Source: Chloroflexota bacterium
GTDB lineage: Bacteria; Chloroflexota; Dehalococcoidia; Bin125
Length of the DNA: 64,000 nucleotides
NCBI GenBank assembly: GCA_009838915.1
Contig: VXQT01000036.1
Coordinates: 126,323 to 190,322, forward strand
Direction: 5' to 3'
Below, piece after piece: positions 1 to 8,589 of the stretch. Each line of letters begins with the position of its first letter. Position 1 is the stretch's first letter. The position numbers and the translations under genes are program-made. Under the pieces are notes generated by a model. That model had not been told where the DNA came from. It was given only the letters and a program-made list of their open reading frames with translations, and ran no database searches.

Positions 1-48
1 GTTGACGGCGCCATCGAACGTGACCAGCGTGACGATCAGTTGTTCCAT
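1..48 (-). CDS. Branched-chain amino acid ABC permease (LivM), 5' fragment
   Basis: Only the first 16 codons lie in the window (ATG at 48-46). The peptide begins MEQLIVTLVTFDGAVN. It starts one base after the livH stop codon, in the usual livH-livM position, so it is read as the second permease. Too little is present for a domain match; the call rests on gene order. Confidence 0.5.
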   Translation of the reverse strand, partial: MEQLIVTLVTFDGAVN

Positions 49-49
49 C

Positions 50-901
50 TCAGCGCGCCTGCCCGAAGAGTCCGCGAGGCCGCAACAACAGGACAACAAT
101 CACGATCACAAAGGGGATGCCCGGTTTGAGGCCGGTGTTGATCCACTGCGTCGAGACCTCCTGGGCGATCCCGACCAGCAGCCCGCCGAAGAGCGCGCCC
201 CAGGGATTGCCGATCCCGCCCAGGATCACGGCGGCGAACAGCGGCAGCAGCAGCCGGAACCCGGCGTCGAAGCGGACCTCGGCCTGCAGTCCGAGCATGA
301 CTCCGGCGAGCGCCGCCAGCATCCCGCCCACGATCCAGGTGCCGTAACGGATCCGACCAGTATCGATCCCCGAGGCCTCGGCCAGTCCGGGATTGTCAGC
401 GGTTGCGCGCATCGCCTTGCCAAAGCGGGTGCGATAGAGCAGCCAGTAGAGCAACACGGCGGCGAGAATCGTGACGCCGACGATGAAGAACTGGTCCGGC
501 TTGACCTTGATCCCGCCGAGAATCTCGGTAGCCGGATGGATTCCTGGGGTGTAGCGAAAGTTGGACGGTCCCCAGATCAGCTGGATGATCGCGCGCAGGC
601 CGATCGAAATGCCCAGCGAGGCGATGGCGAAGACGAAGAACGTGCCGCCTGCAGCGCGCAAACGTCGGAATACAAGCCGTTCAAGCACGAGCGAAAGCGC
701 GGCCACGCCGAGCATCGCCACCAGGATGCCCACAACCAGCCCCCAGCCGAACGACAGCGAGCCGAACTGTCCCCCGGCGAATCCGAGGTTCGCGCCCTCG
801 GACGAGACGACGAAGAAAGCCAGGAACATCCCCCAGCCCATCTTGTCGCCGTGGGCGAAGTCGCCGACGCCGAGCACGCCGTAGACCAGGGTCAGACCCA
901 T
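50..901 (-). CDS. livH: Branched-chain amino acid ABC transporter permease LivH
   Basis: Inner-membrane permease of a Liv-type importer for branched-chain amino acids, amides or urea. The family signature GVLGVGDFAHGD sits near the N-terminus and there are about eight hydrophobic helices. The EAxGxD-type loop that contacts the ATPase is visible as EASGID. The annotated ATG at 901 is probably too short: the frame stays open upstream, and the residues IAQLVTVGIIVGSIIALGA, encoded at 958-902, match the first helix of LivH proteins. No ATG, GTG or TTG lies in frame in that stretch; only CTG (949) and ATA (964) do, so the true start is unresolved. It is fourth in the HIT-livG-livF-livH-livM series; no substrate-binding protein gene is in the window. 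Confidence 0.9.
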   Translation of the reverse strand: MGLTLVYGVLGVGDFAHGDKMGWGMFLAFFVVSSEGANLGFAGGQFGSLSFGWGLVVGILVAMLGVAALSLVLERLVFRRLRAAGGTFFVFAIASLGISIGLRAIIQLIWGPSNFRYTPGIHPATEILGGIKVKPDQFFIVGVTILAAVLLYWLLYRTRFGKAMRATADNPGLAEASGIDTGRIRYGTWIVGGMLAALAGVMLGLQAEVRFDAGFRLLLPLFAAVILGGIGNPWGALFGGLLVGIAQEVSTQWINTGLKPGIPFVIVIVVLLLRPRGLFGQAR

Positions 902-960
902 GGCGCCGAGGGCGATGATCGAACCGACGATGATGCCGACCGTGACCAGTTGCGCGATAT

Positions 961-1722
961 CTATTGCCGGCTCCCCTCCTCCAGGGTGAACCCCTCTCCC
1001 TCGTCCTGGCCGAGAAACGCGCGTCCGACTTCCGGGCTAGTCAACATCTCGCGCCCGGATCCTTCAATCGCCTTTTCCCCGTCAACCATGACCAGGCCGC
1101 GATCGGACCAGACCAGCGCTTCGGTCGCGTTCTGCTCCACCATCAGGATGCCGACGCCGCTCATGTGAATCTGGTAGATGCGGCTAAGCAGCTCGCCGCG
1201 AGCAGCCGGCGAGAGTGCCGCGGTCGGCTCGTCGAGGCAGAGCATGACCGGATCAAGCATTAGCGCGCGGGCCATGGCGAGCATCTGGCGTTGTCCGCCG
1301 GAGAGCCTGCTCGCCCGCTCACCGGGTCGGCTCTCGAGGTCGGGGAACATCGCCAGGACCTCGCCGATCCGTTCGCGCAGACCGTCCTTGCGCATGTAGC
1401 CGCCCATCTCGAGGTTTTCGCGAATCGACATCGAGGTGAAGACATTGTCGATCTGCGGCACATAGCCGACGCCGGAGGCGATCATGCGGGGCGTCGACCA
1501 ACCGCTCACATTCTCGCCGCCGAAGAACCGCCGTCCGCGCTCGAACGGCAGCGCGCCAACGATCGCCTTGAGCAGCGTCGACTTTCCCGCGCCGTTGGGA
1601 CCGATGATCGTCAGGATCTCGTCCCGGAACAGATCCAGTTCAACATCGTGGATGATTTCGATCCCTTCGACGTAGCCGCCGCTGAACTGTTCGACCCGCA
1701 GCAATGGACTTCGCGTCGTCAT
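961..1722 (-). CDS. livF: Branched-chain amino acid ABC ATPase LivF
   Basis: Cytoplasmic ATPase subunit of the Liv importer, 253 aa, a normal LivF length. Walker A GPNGAGKST is at residues 41-49, the ABC signature LSGGQRQ at 140-146 and the Walker B/D-loop region LCLDEPTAA at 161-169. The Q-loop segment GYVPQIDNVF is typical of the LivF branch. Its start overlaps the end of livG by 4 bp, which suggests translational coupling. LivF and LivG are expected to form a heterodimer beneath the LivH/LivM permeases. Confidence 0.93.
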   Translation of the reverse strand: MTTRSPLLRVEQFSGGYVEGIEIIHDVELDLFRDEILTIIGPNGAGKSTLLKAIVGALPFERGRRFFGGENVSGWSTPRMIASGVGYVPQIDNVFTSMSIRENLEMGGYMRKDGLRERIGEVLAMFPDLESRPGERASRLSGGQRQMLAMARALMLDPVMLCLDEPTAALSPAARGELLSRIYQIHMSGVGILMVEQNATEALVWSDRGLVMVDGEKAIEGSGREMLTSPEVGRAFLGQDEGEGFTLEEGSRQ

Positions 1723-2489
1723 GGACGTCGTCCGCTCAAGTAAGCGGCCTGGACCTCGGGATCGGCGAGCACCTCATCGGCGGTGCCGATCGCCAGGACT
1801 TGTCCCTGGGCCATGACGATCACGGGCTCGCACAGTTGACGGACGAAGTCGAGGTTGTGTTCGATGATCAGGAAGGTCAGCCCGAGCCGTTCCCGCAGTT
1901 CGCGGATGTGCTCGGCCAGCCGAAGGACCAGGGCGGGGTTGACGCCGGCTCCGGGCTCGTCGAGCAGGATCATCTTCGGCTCGGCCATCAGGGCGCGCGC
2001 GAGTTCGAGCAGCTTGCGCTGGCCGCCCGAGAGCGCGCCCGCGCGAGTGTACGCCTGGTGACCGAGCTGCGTCTGGGCCAACACTTCGTGTGCGCGCGCC
2101 TCCAGCCGCTGCTCCTCTTCGCGCACCCGCCAGGGCACGAGCCAGTTGCGCCAGACCTGCTCGCCGGACTGCCGCTCGCCGGCGAGCATCAGGTTTTCAA
2201 GCACGGTCATCGTCTCGAGCTCCTGGGGAATCTGAAACGTGCGGACCAGACCGTTGCTGAACATCCGGTGGGGTGGGAATCCGGTCACGTCCCGGCCGTC
2301 AAAGCGGACGCTGCCGGCGTCGGGCTTGAGGAATCCGGCGACGCAGTTGAACGCGGTCGTCTTGCCCGCGCCGTTGGGACCGATCATGCCGGCGATCTGA
2401 CCCGGTTCGACATCGAAGGAGGCCTGGTCGCAGGCGCGCAGTCCGCCGAAATGCTTGTCCAGATCGGTGACCTTGAGCAACGCGTCCAT
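1719..2489 (-). CDS. livG: Branched-chain amino acid ABC ATPase LivG
   Basis: Second ATPase of the Liv importer, 256 aa. Walker A GPNGAGKT is at about residues 37-44, followed by the signature LSGGQRKLLELARALM and Walker B ILLDEPGAGVNP. The GVNP after Walker B and the C-terminal LTFLIIEHNLDFV segment are characteristic of LivG rather than LivF. It lies 10 bp downstream of the HIT-family gene and overlaps livF, so all are probably co-transcribed. The substrate could be leucine, isoleucine and valine, or short amides or urea; the sequence alone does not decide. Confidence 0.93.
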   Translation of the reverse strand: MDALLKVTDLDKHFGGLRACDQASFDVEPGQIAGMIGPNGAGKTTAFNCVAGFLKPDAGSVRFDGRDVTGFPPHRMFSNGLVRTFQIPQELETMTVLENLMLAGERQSGEQVWRNWLVPWRVREEEQRLEARAHEVLAQTQLGHQAYTRAGALSGGQRKLLELARALMAEPKMILLDEPGAGVNPALVLRLAEHIRELRERLGLTFLIIEHNLDFVRQLCEPVIVMAQGQVLAIGTADEVLADPEVQAAYLSGRRP

Positions 2490-2499
2490 GACGTCTCAA

Positions 2500-2862
2500 T
2501 CAACCAGGCGGCCAGGTCAGCGCGCGACCGCCGAGCACGTGCATGTGAAGATGCGGGACGGTTTGACCGGCCGCTTCCCCGACGTTGACGACCACTCGCC
2601 AGCCGCTCGTTTCCAGGCCCTCCTGCCGAGCCACGGTCTGCGCCGCCTGCATCAGGTGTCCGAGCAGCGCGGGATCGGCCTGGTCGGCCTCTTGCAACCC
2701 GCTGATTACGATGCGGGGAATGACGAGGACATGCACCGGAGCTTGTGGATTGAGGTCGCGAAAGGCGATGCAGTCCTCGTCTTCATAGACGATCTCGGCA
2801 GGAATCTCGCCGCGCACGATCGCGCCGAAGACGGTGTCCGACGATTGCTGCGAGTCACTCAC
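2500..2862 (-). CDS. HIT family protein (histidine triad nucleotide hydrolase)
   Basis: A 120-aa HINT/HIT protein, likely a purine nucleoside phosphoramidase or dinucleoside polyphosphate hydrolase of the cytoplasm. The histidine triad HLHMH is at residues 104-108 and is preceded by the N-terminal half DTVFGAIVRGEIPAEIVYED typical of HINT. A GTG start at 2862, with a GGGGAG ribosome site upstream, removes a 13-residue unconserved extension and leaves a family-typical length. It is divergent from gpmA and lies 10 bp before livG in the same direction, so it may be the first gene of the liv operon, although no functional link is evident. Confidence 0.9.
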   Translation of the reverse strand: MSDSQQSSDTVFGAIVRGEIPAEIVYEDEDCIAFRDLNPQAPVHVLVIPRIVISGLQEADQADPALLGHLMQAAQTVARQEGLETSGWRVVVNVGEAAGQTVPHLHMHVLGGRALTWPPG

Positions 2863-2909
2863 GCGAAACTCTCCCCAGCCTCCGCGGCGGACTGTCGGCA
2901 CACGCAGGG

Positions 2910-2915
2910 TAGCCT
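2910..2915 (+). promoter_or_regulatory. -10 box TAGCCT just before gpmA start (leaderless type)
   Basis: TAGCCT is separated by six bases from the gpmA ATG at 2922, and no Shine-Dalgarno sequence lies between. This spacing would put the transcript start at or next to the ATG. The same arrangement recurs at six other genes in the window. No clear -35 element. Confidence 0.45.
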
Positions 2916-2921
2916 GTGGTC

Positions 2922-3710
2922 ATGTCGGACGGTGCCAACGATGCCAACGATGCCAACCTGGTCCTGGTGCGGCACGGTCAGAGCCAGTGGAACCTGGAAA
3001 ACCGCTTCACCGGCTGGATCGATGTCGACCTGACAACACAGGGCGTTGCCGAGGCGCACACTGCGGGACGACAGATCCGAGAAGCCGGGATCGAGTTCAA
3101 CGCGGCCTGGACGTCGGTGCTGCAGCGGGCGATCCACACTCTCTGGATCATCCTCGACGAGATCGAGGCGCCGTGGCTGCCGGTCGAACGGGAATGGCGA
3201 CTCAACGAACGCCACTATGGCGCCCTGCAGGGTCTCAACAAGGCCGAGACGGCGGCCGAGCACGGCGAAGATCAGGTGCTCATCTGGCGCCGTTCCTACG
3301 ACATCCCGCCGCCGCCGTTGGACCGCGACCATCCCGATCATCCACGCTTCGACCGTCGCTATCGGCACGCGCCGCAGCGCGCATTGCCGGCCGCCGAGTC
3401 TCTGAAACTGACGCTGGAGCGCGTGCTGCCCTGGTGGGAGTCAAACGCGGCGCCTGCGCTCCGCGACGGTCAGCGGCTGCTGATTGCCGCGCACGGCAAC
3501 AGCATCCGCGCCATCGTCAAGCACCTGGAGTCGATCTCCGACGAGGAGATCGTAGGTCTGAACATCCCCACCGGCATGCCCCTCGCCTATACGCTCGACC
3601 GCGACTTAAGCGTGAGCGAGCGCGGCTACCTCGCCGGTGAAGACGCAGCCGCCGAGGCGGCGGCCGCCGTGGCGGCGCAGGGTCGGTCGGCACCATCCGC
3701 GACTCCGTGA
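2922..3710 (+). CDS. gpmA: 2,3-bisphosphoglycerate-dependent phosphoglycerate mutase
   Basis: Glycolytic/gluconeogenic enzyme interconverting 3- and 2-phosphoglycerate. The catalytic RHGQSQWN motif is at residues 17-24 (His18 would be phosphorylated), followed by the [14 protein letters not shown] substrate segment and the second catalytic motif [15 protein letters not shown]. The protein is 262 aa, slightly longer than the usual ~250 because of an Ala/Asp-rich N-terminus built on a 9-bp repeat and a C-terminal tail of about 20 Ala-rich residues. The ATG at 2922 is preferred over an in-frame GTG at 2916 because the -10-like box TAGCCT ends at 2915. It converges on an LLM oxidoreductase gene. 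Confidence 0.95.
   Translation: MSDGANDANDANLVLVRHGQSQWNLENRFTGWIDVDLTTQGVAEAHTAGRQIREAGIEFNAAWTSVLQRAIHTLWIILDEIEAPWLPVEREWRLNERHYGALQGLNKAETAAEHGEDQVLIWRRSYDIPPPPLDRDHPDHPRFDRRYRHAPQRALPAAESLKLTLERVLPWWESNAAPALRDGQRLLIAAHGNSIRAIVKHLESISDEEIVGLNIPTGMPLAYTLDRDLSVSERGYLAGEDAAAEAAAAVAAQGRSAPSATP
2931..2957 (+). repeat. Three tandem 9-bp units inside gpmA
   Basis: GGTGCCAAC is followed by two perfect copies of GATGCCAAC. They encode GAN-DAN-DAN at residues 4-12 of GpmA. Because the unit is 9 bp, copy-number change would keep the frame. Confidence 0.8.
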
Positions 3711-3731
3711 CACCGCCACAGAGGGGAGGGT

Positions 3732-4604
3732 CTAGGCGGTAACCGCTTCGCGGTACTGACGCACGGCCTCGATGTGGGCGTCGATGTCGGGCAGACCGGC
3801 GTTCATCGTGGCAATTGAGATGGCGGTCGCGCCGAGGTCGGCCCAGCGCTGCGCGTGCGACACCCACAGCTCGGGATTGCCGCCGCGAATCTGCGCCTGA
3901 GGCTCAATGCCGAACCCGGCCGGGTCGCGGCCGTTCTCGCGCAGGTATCCCTTGATCGCGTCCACCATCGCGGCCGAGTCCGCGTTGGGTGCGCCGACCG
4001 GGAACCAGCCGTCGCCGATCTTCGCCGCGCGCCGGAGCTGGAGGTCGTGAGCGCCGCCGAACCAGACCGGGATTGGGTCGTTCGGTCGCGGCTCGATCCC
4101 GGCGGCCGTGACCTTGTGGAACTCGCCCTCGAAATCGACGAGGTGGTTGTTCCAGAGCTGCCGCATCAGTTCGATCTGCTCTTCCTGCCGACGTCCGCGG
4201 TTACGGAAGTTCTCGTTCAGCGCTTCGTACTCAACCTGGTTCCAGCCGCTGCCCACGCCGAGTCGGAAGCGATTGTTCGAGAGCACGGCCAACTGCGCCG
4301 CCTGCTTGGCCACAAGGACAGTTTGGCGCTGAGGCAGGATGACCACTGCCGTCGCCAGCCCGAGGTCACGAGTGCAGGCGGCGATGAACCCGAGCGTGAC
4401 GAAGACTTCGTGGAAGGGATGCTCGTCCGTGTAGGGACCGCTCATCCGGTGCACCGACGGATCGGCGCCGAGCACGTGGTCGTAGATCAGCAGGTGGTCA
4501 AAGCCCATGCCTTCGACGGCCTGCGCATAGTCTCGGATCGCCGAGGGATCGCCGCCGATTTCATTGGTTGGCAGCACCGCCCCCAGGGTCAGATCAGTTG
4601 CCAC
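3732..4604 (-). CDS. LLM-class (F420-type) oxidoreductase
   Basis: TIM-barrel flavin/F420-dependent oxidoreductase of the bacterial luciferase-like superfamily, 290 aa. Recognisable segments are the N-terminal GAVLPTNEIGGDP, the LATAVVILPQRQTVLVAKQ strand-loop, RFRLGVGSGWNQVEYEAL and PIPVWFGGAHDLQLRRAAKIGDGWFP, which together form the cofactor pocket of the TIGR03619-like subgroup. The start is a GTG at 4604 preceded by a strong AGGAGG. The substrate cannot be inferred. It stands alone, convergent with gpmA. A second, more distant LLM gene is at 23.4 kb, which fits an F420-using organism, although no F420 biosynthesis gene is in the window. Confidence 0.9.
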   Translation of the reverse strand: MATDLTLGAVLPTNEIGGDPSAIRDYAQAVEGMGFDHLLIYDHVLGADPSVHRMSGPYTDEHPFHEVFVTLGFIAACTRDLGLATAVVILPQRQTVLVAKQAAQLAVLSNNRFRLGVGSGWNQVEYEALNENFRNRGRRQEEQIELMRQLWNNHLVDFEGEFHKVTAAGIEPRPNDPIPVWFGGAHDLQLRRAAKIGDGWFPVGAPNADSAAMVDAIKGYLRENGRDPAGFGIEPQAQIRGGNPELWVSHAQRWADLGATAISIATMNAGLPDIDAHIEAVRQYREAVTA

Positions 4605-4738
4605 TTCTCTCCTCCTTCACGGATCGTTCACGCCTCTCCGATCATAGGCGCAGCGCCGTCATTGCCAAGCTCTGGGTCAGGTGTGGCAGGTGCAGGTGCA
4701 GATACGCTTGCTCAAGAGCCAATCCAGGAGCCTGACCT

Positions 4739-5797
4739 ATGCCCACGCCCCGACAGTTCTTCCGTCCGCTTGTTCTCGGAGCGCCGTCGCCCCCGGGCGA
4801 GATTCCGACCTACCCCTCGCGGATGATTCACTTCTTCGATCCGTCAAACGAGCGCATCCGCAACCGGCTGCCGCAACTCGCGCCGACGGTCGACATCCTG
4901 CTGGGCAACCTCGAGGACGCGATCCCGCCGCACGCCAAGGAAGCGGCGCGGGCCGGGCTGATCGAGGTGGGCCGGTCGCTCGATCTCGGCGCGACCAGGC
5001 TGTGGACTCGGGTCAACGCGGTCGACAGCCCCTGGTTCCTCGACGACATGCTGGAGCTGACTGCCGAGATCGGCGGCGTGCTCGACACGGTGATGCTGCC
5101 CAAGGTCAACGGACCGGAGGAGATTCGCTTCCTCGATCTCTTGCTTGCGCAGCTTGAGGCCCGCAACGGACTCACGCGGCCGATCCTGATCCACGCCATC
5201 CTGGAGACGGCCGAGGGCGTCTCCAACGTCGAAGCGATCGCGCAGTCCAGTCCGCGACTGCAGGGCATGAGCCTGGGGCCGTCCGACCTGGCGGCCTCGC
5301 GGCGGATGAAGACTACGCGCGTGGGTGGGCCGCATCCGGGCTACGTAGTGCGCACCGACGCCGACCCGGACGACGAGTCGGCGCCGCGCACGCCCTACAT
5401 CCAGGATCCGTGGCACTACACGCTGGCTCGAATGGTCGACGCCTGCGCGGCCAACGAGATCTATCCCTTCTATGGGCCGTTCGGCGACTTCTCCGATCCG
5501 ATCGGATGCGAGGACCAGTTCCGTGCCGCCTTCATCCTCGGCTGCGTCGGCGCCTGGACGCTGCACCCGAATCAGATTCCCATCGCCAAGGCGGTCTTCC
5601 GTCCCAATCCGGATGAAGTGTCGTTCGCGCGGCGGGTCGTTGCGGCGATGGAGGAAGCCGGCGGTTCCGGAGGCGTCGCCGTAGTCGACGGCAAGATGCA
5701 GGACGACGCCACTTACAAGCAGTGCCGCGTGCTGCTTGACCTAGCTGAGATGTTGGCGAGCAAAGATCCTGAGTTGGCGGAGCTATACGCCGGCTAG
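4739..5797 (+). CDS. mcl: HpcH/HpaI-type CoA ester lyase, malyl-CoA lyase-like
   Basis: 352-aa lyase of the CitE/malyl-CoA lyase family, close in length to the Chloroflexus L-malyl-CoA/beta-methylmalyl-CoA lyase. The (beta/alpha)8 barrel motifs are visible: GNLEDAIPPHAKEAAR (metal-binding and substrate loop), TRVNAVDSPWFLDD, DTVMLPKVNGPEEI, AILETAEGVSNVEAIAQSS (metal-ligand Glu), MSLGPSDLAASR, and near the C-terminus LHPNQIPIAKAVFRPNPDEV. Predicted chemistry is reversible aldol cleavage of malyl-CoA or methylmalyl-CoA to acetyl- or propionyl-CoA plus glyoxylate. The ATG has AGGAG eight bases upstream. Its neighbours are not other pathway enzymes, so a role in a 3-hydroxypropionate bicycle, glyoxylate metabolism or acyl-CoA degradation is open. 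The stop codon overlaps that of the converging ATPase gene. Confidence 0.85.
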   Translation: MPTPRQFFRPLVLGAPSPPGEIPTYPSRMIHFFDPSNERIRNRLPQLAPTVDILLGNLEDAIPPHAKEAARAGLIEVGRSLDLGATRLWTRVNAVDSPWFLDDMLELTAEIGGVLDTVMLPKVNGPEEIRFLDLLLAQLEARNGLTRPILIHAILETAEGVSNVEAIAQSSPRLQGMSLGPSDLAASRRMKTTRVGGPHPGYVVRTDADPDDESAPRTPYIQDPWHYTLARMVDACAANEIYPFYGPFGDFSDPIGCEDQFRAAFILGCVGAWTLHPNQIPIAKAVFRPNPDEVSFARRVVAAMEEAGGSGGVAVVDGKMQDDATYKQCRVLLDLAEMLASKDPELAELYAG

Positions 5798-8547
5798 ATC
5801 GCGCGGCCGCGCGAGGCGAGTTCCTCGTACTTCTGCCCGGTGAGGCGACGCATGATCTGCTCGGCATAGGTCGACAGTGCCCACTTGCCGACCATGGCGA
5901 ACGTGACGGCGAAGGCGATGATCGCCCACTCGGCGGCGGAGAGCGGCGAGAAGTCGAAGAAGTTGCGCAGCGGCGGCGTGTAGAGCGTGAGAATGAACGC
6001 GCCGAGCAATGCGACGCCAAAGAAGGTGACCAGCGCCGGGCGCATCAGGCTGTCGCGGGTGGCGCCCTGGTAGCCGATCACTTCGACCATGTAGGCCAGC
6101 CCGACGATGCCGATCGTGGTCGAGACCAGGGTTCGCGCGTCCTCGACCGGACGCCCGAGGATGCCCTCCGTGAGTAAGTGGACGGCGACCGCCGAGATTG
6201 CGAGCGCCAGCGACGCCGGGATCGCGAAACGCATAGTGGACGAGAGAAAGTCGTGGCCTGCGGCGCGCGGCGGCTTGGTCAGTGTGATGAACACGGCCGG
6301 TACGCCCAGCGTGAACAGCGCGGTCAGCGATCCATGGCGCGGGAGGAACGGGAACTCCAGCCCCATCATGTTGGAGATGAAGATGATCAAGAAGGCGTAG
6401 AAGCTCTTGGTGACGAACAGCTTCGAGAGTTGCGAGGCATTGCCGAGCACGCTCTGTGCAATGCCGGTGCCCTGGACGAGCGCCTCGAAGGAGTCGTTGC
6501 GCAACACGATGGACGCGACCCCCTTGGCCGTGCTCGCTCCCGACTCCATGGCCACGCCGACATCGGCCTGGCGCAGCGCGCGCACGTCGTTGGCCCCGTC
6601 GCCAACCATGGCCACGTAGTGGCCGTTGCGTTGCAACGCCGCCACGATCTGTTCCTTTTGCTGGGGCGCGATGCGGCCGAAGACCGAGTTCTCCTCAACT
6701 GCGTCGGCCAGTTCGTCCTCTTTGAGCCGAGACAGCGTGGTTCCGCTGATCAACCCGCCGTCGAGCCGGATGCCGAGTTGCTGGATCAGGGCGGCGACCG
6801 TCGCCGGGTTGTCGCCGCTGATGATCTTTGGTTCGATCTCGAATTCCTTCATCATGCGGAAGGCGTTCGCGATCTCCGGGCGCAACTCGTCCGCGACGGT
6901 GATCAACGCGACGATTCGCAGCCGGGGCAGGGTGTCGGTCTCTGCGTCGGGCATGGCGGCGGCCTCGGCGAAGACGACGCCGCGCAAGCCGCGCTCCGCA
7001 GCGCGCTCGTACTCCGCAAGCAGCTCGTCCCGGACATCGGAGTCATCACCCTCCGAGCGGAGCAAACGCTCAGGCGCGCCGAGCACAAAGACTCGATCCT
7101 CGCCATCCACACGCAAGCGCGCCGCGCTCCAGCGGCGCTCTGAGTTGAACGGCTCCTCTGCCACCGACTCCGCGCCGTTCGACTGGAGCGCGAAGGCCGC
7201 GTCGAGTGCCTGAGCAGTGCGGTTGTTGGCCGAAGTTGAGGTGGCGAATGCACCCAGCCATCCGACCAGCGCGCTTCCACCGGGCGCCCAGCGGACGTCG
7301 TCGACCTGGAGTCGGTTGGCAGTAATCGTTCCAGTCTTGTCGAGGCAGATGGTGTCGAGATAGTTGAGCGCCTCCACCGCGGTGTTGTCCTGCACGATTG
7401 CGCCGAGCCGCGAGACGCGCAGTGCGCCGACGGCAAAGGCGACGGTGAAGCCCAGCATCAATCCCTCCGGCACGACGGATGTCGCGGTTGCGATCGTCGC
7501 CTTGACCGCTTCGTCGAACTCACGGCCGGTGATCAGGAATGAGATCAGGATCAGCAAGCCGAGAATCGCGGTGGCGACGATCAGGCCGTCAAGGATGCGC
7601 TTGAAGCGAAGCTGCAGCGGGGTCTCGGTTCGGGTCAGTTCGCGGGCGTCGCGGGTTTCGCGCACCGCGCGGGATTGGTCACCGACGCGGGCAGCACGGT
7701 AGTAGCAGGAGCCGCCGACGCAGAACGCGCCCGACTCCAGGTCGTCGCCCGGCCCGCGACGGACCGAGCTGGTCTCGCCGGTGAGGATCGACTCATCCAG
7801 TTCGGCCACGGCCCAGACCACAGGACCGTCGGCCACGACCTGATCGCCGCTGCGCAGGACAACGAGATCGTCCTCGACCACATCCGTCGCCAGGACTTCA
7901 GCCTCCTCGCCGCCGCGCACCACGGTCGCCGTCGGTGCTGTGAGGGCGACGAGCTGGCGCAGCTTGCGCGTGGCGCGCAGTTCCTGGAACGTCCCCACCA
8001 GCACATTGGCGAGCACGACCATGCCGACGAACGCAGCGTCCTGGAGGTGGTCGGTCTTTCGTTCGGTCACCGCCAGCACGAGCAGGATGCCGATCAACCC
8101 GAAGAGGACCAGGTTGAAGTAGGTGAAGACGTTGGAGACGATGACGTCAACGTCGCCGCGCTGCTTCGAGGTGTCCTGGTTGACGCGTCCATCGAGCACG
8201 CGTTGCGCGACTTCTTCGCGGCTCAATCCGCTCAGGTTCGGAGGCTCGCTCTGCTCGACGCGTCGAGGTTGCGTTGTCGGGAGATCGTCTTCGGGGTCAA
8301 GCAGCGACTCGAGTGGCGGCGGCGGCTCGAGGGTCAGAGGCGGCGGGGCTGTGTCGGTCGGCCCAGCCGGCCAGTCGGACAGCCAGCCACGCTCGGTTCG
8401 ACCCTCCACCTCTGCGAGCGCCTCGGAGACGCGGGCGAGGGTCTCGGAATCGAGCGGAGGTTGTCCCTCTTCCAGAGCGGCGAGATCGAACAGCGGCGGC
8501 GCATCGTCCAGGGGATCGGGCGGGACGGGCCGGGAGTCGCTGACCAT
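5794..8547 (-). CDS. ctpE: Cation-transporting P-type ATPase, CtpE-like
   Basis: 917-aa inner-membrane P-type ATPase. The phosphorylated Asp is D403 in DKTGTIT. The actuator loop reads LTGETSS, a Thr variant of TGES, and the hinge MVGDGANDVRALRQADVGVAM is intact. N-terminal residues 75-170 (GLSREEVAQRVLDGRVN, then NVFTYFN) match the mycobacterial CtpE pattern; CtpE is linked to Ca2+ uptake. The first ~75 residues are acidic, Pro-rich and probably disordered. No N-terminal metal-binding CxxC domain is present and the membrane segment before DKTG has PEG rather than CPC, which argues against a heavy-metal P1B exporter. It lies 42 bp downstream of znuB, so it may share the zinc-type operon or use its own promoter (TAGACT six bases upstream). 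Confidence 0.9.
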   Translation of the reverse strand: MVSDSRPVPPDPLDDAPPLFDLAALEEGQPPLDSETLARVSEALAEVEGRTERGWLSDWPAGPTDTAPPPLTLEPPPPLESLLDPEDDLPTTQPRRVEQSEPPNLSGLSREEVAQRVLDGRVNQDTSKQRGDVDVIVSNVFTYFNLVLFGLIGILLVLAVTERKTDHLQDAAFVGMVVLANVLVGTFQELRATRKLRQLVALTAPTATVVRGGEEAEVLATDVVEDDLVVLRSGDQVVADGPVVWAVAELDESILTGETSSVRRGPGDDLESGAFCVGGSCYYRAARVGDQSRAVRETRDARELTRTETPLQLRFKRILDGLIVATAILGLLILISFLITGREFDEAVKATIATATSVVPEGLMLGFTVAFAVGALRVSRLGAIVQDNTAVEALNYLDTICLDKTGTITANRLQVDDVRWAPGGSALVGWLGAFATSTSANNRTAQALDAAFALQSNGAESVAEEPFNSERRWSAARLRVDGEDRVFVLGAPERLLRSEGDDSDVRDELLAEYERAAERGLRGVVFAEAAAMPDAETDTLPRLRIVALITVADELRPEIANAFRMMKEFEIEPKIISGDNPATVAALIQQLGIRLDGGLISGTTLSRLKEDELADAVEENSVFGRIAPQQKEQIVAALQRNGHYVAMVGDGANDVRALRQADVGVAMESGASTAKGVASIVLRNDSFEALVQGTGIAQSVLGNASQLSKLFVTKSFYAFLIIFISNMMGLEFPFLPRHGSLTALFTLGVPAVFITLTKPPRAAGHDFLSSTMRFAIPASLALAISAVAVHLLTEGILGRPVEDARTLVSTTIGIVGLAYMVEVIGYQGATRDSLMRPALVTFFGVALLGAFILTLYTPPLRNFFDFSPLSAAEWAIIAFAVTFAMVGKWALSTYAEQIMRRLTGQKYEELASRGRAI

Positions 8548-8553
8548 ATGTCA

Positions 8554-8559
8554 AGTCTA
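8554..8559 (-). promoter_or_regulatory. -10 box TAGACT before the P-type ATPase start
   Basis: On the minus strand TAGACT is followed by six bases (tgacat) and the ATG at 8547. No Shine-Dalgarno sequence is present, as expected for a leaderless transcript. It lies in the 42-bp gap after znuB and could give the ATPase gene a promoter of its own. Confidence 0.45.
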
Positions 8560-8589
8560 AAGAGCTTCGGTTTCGCGGCGCCGGAGCGC

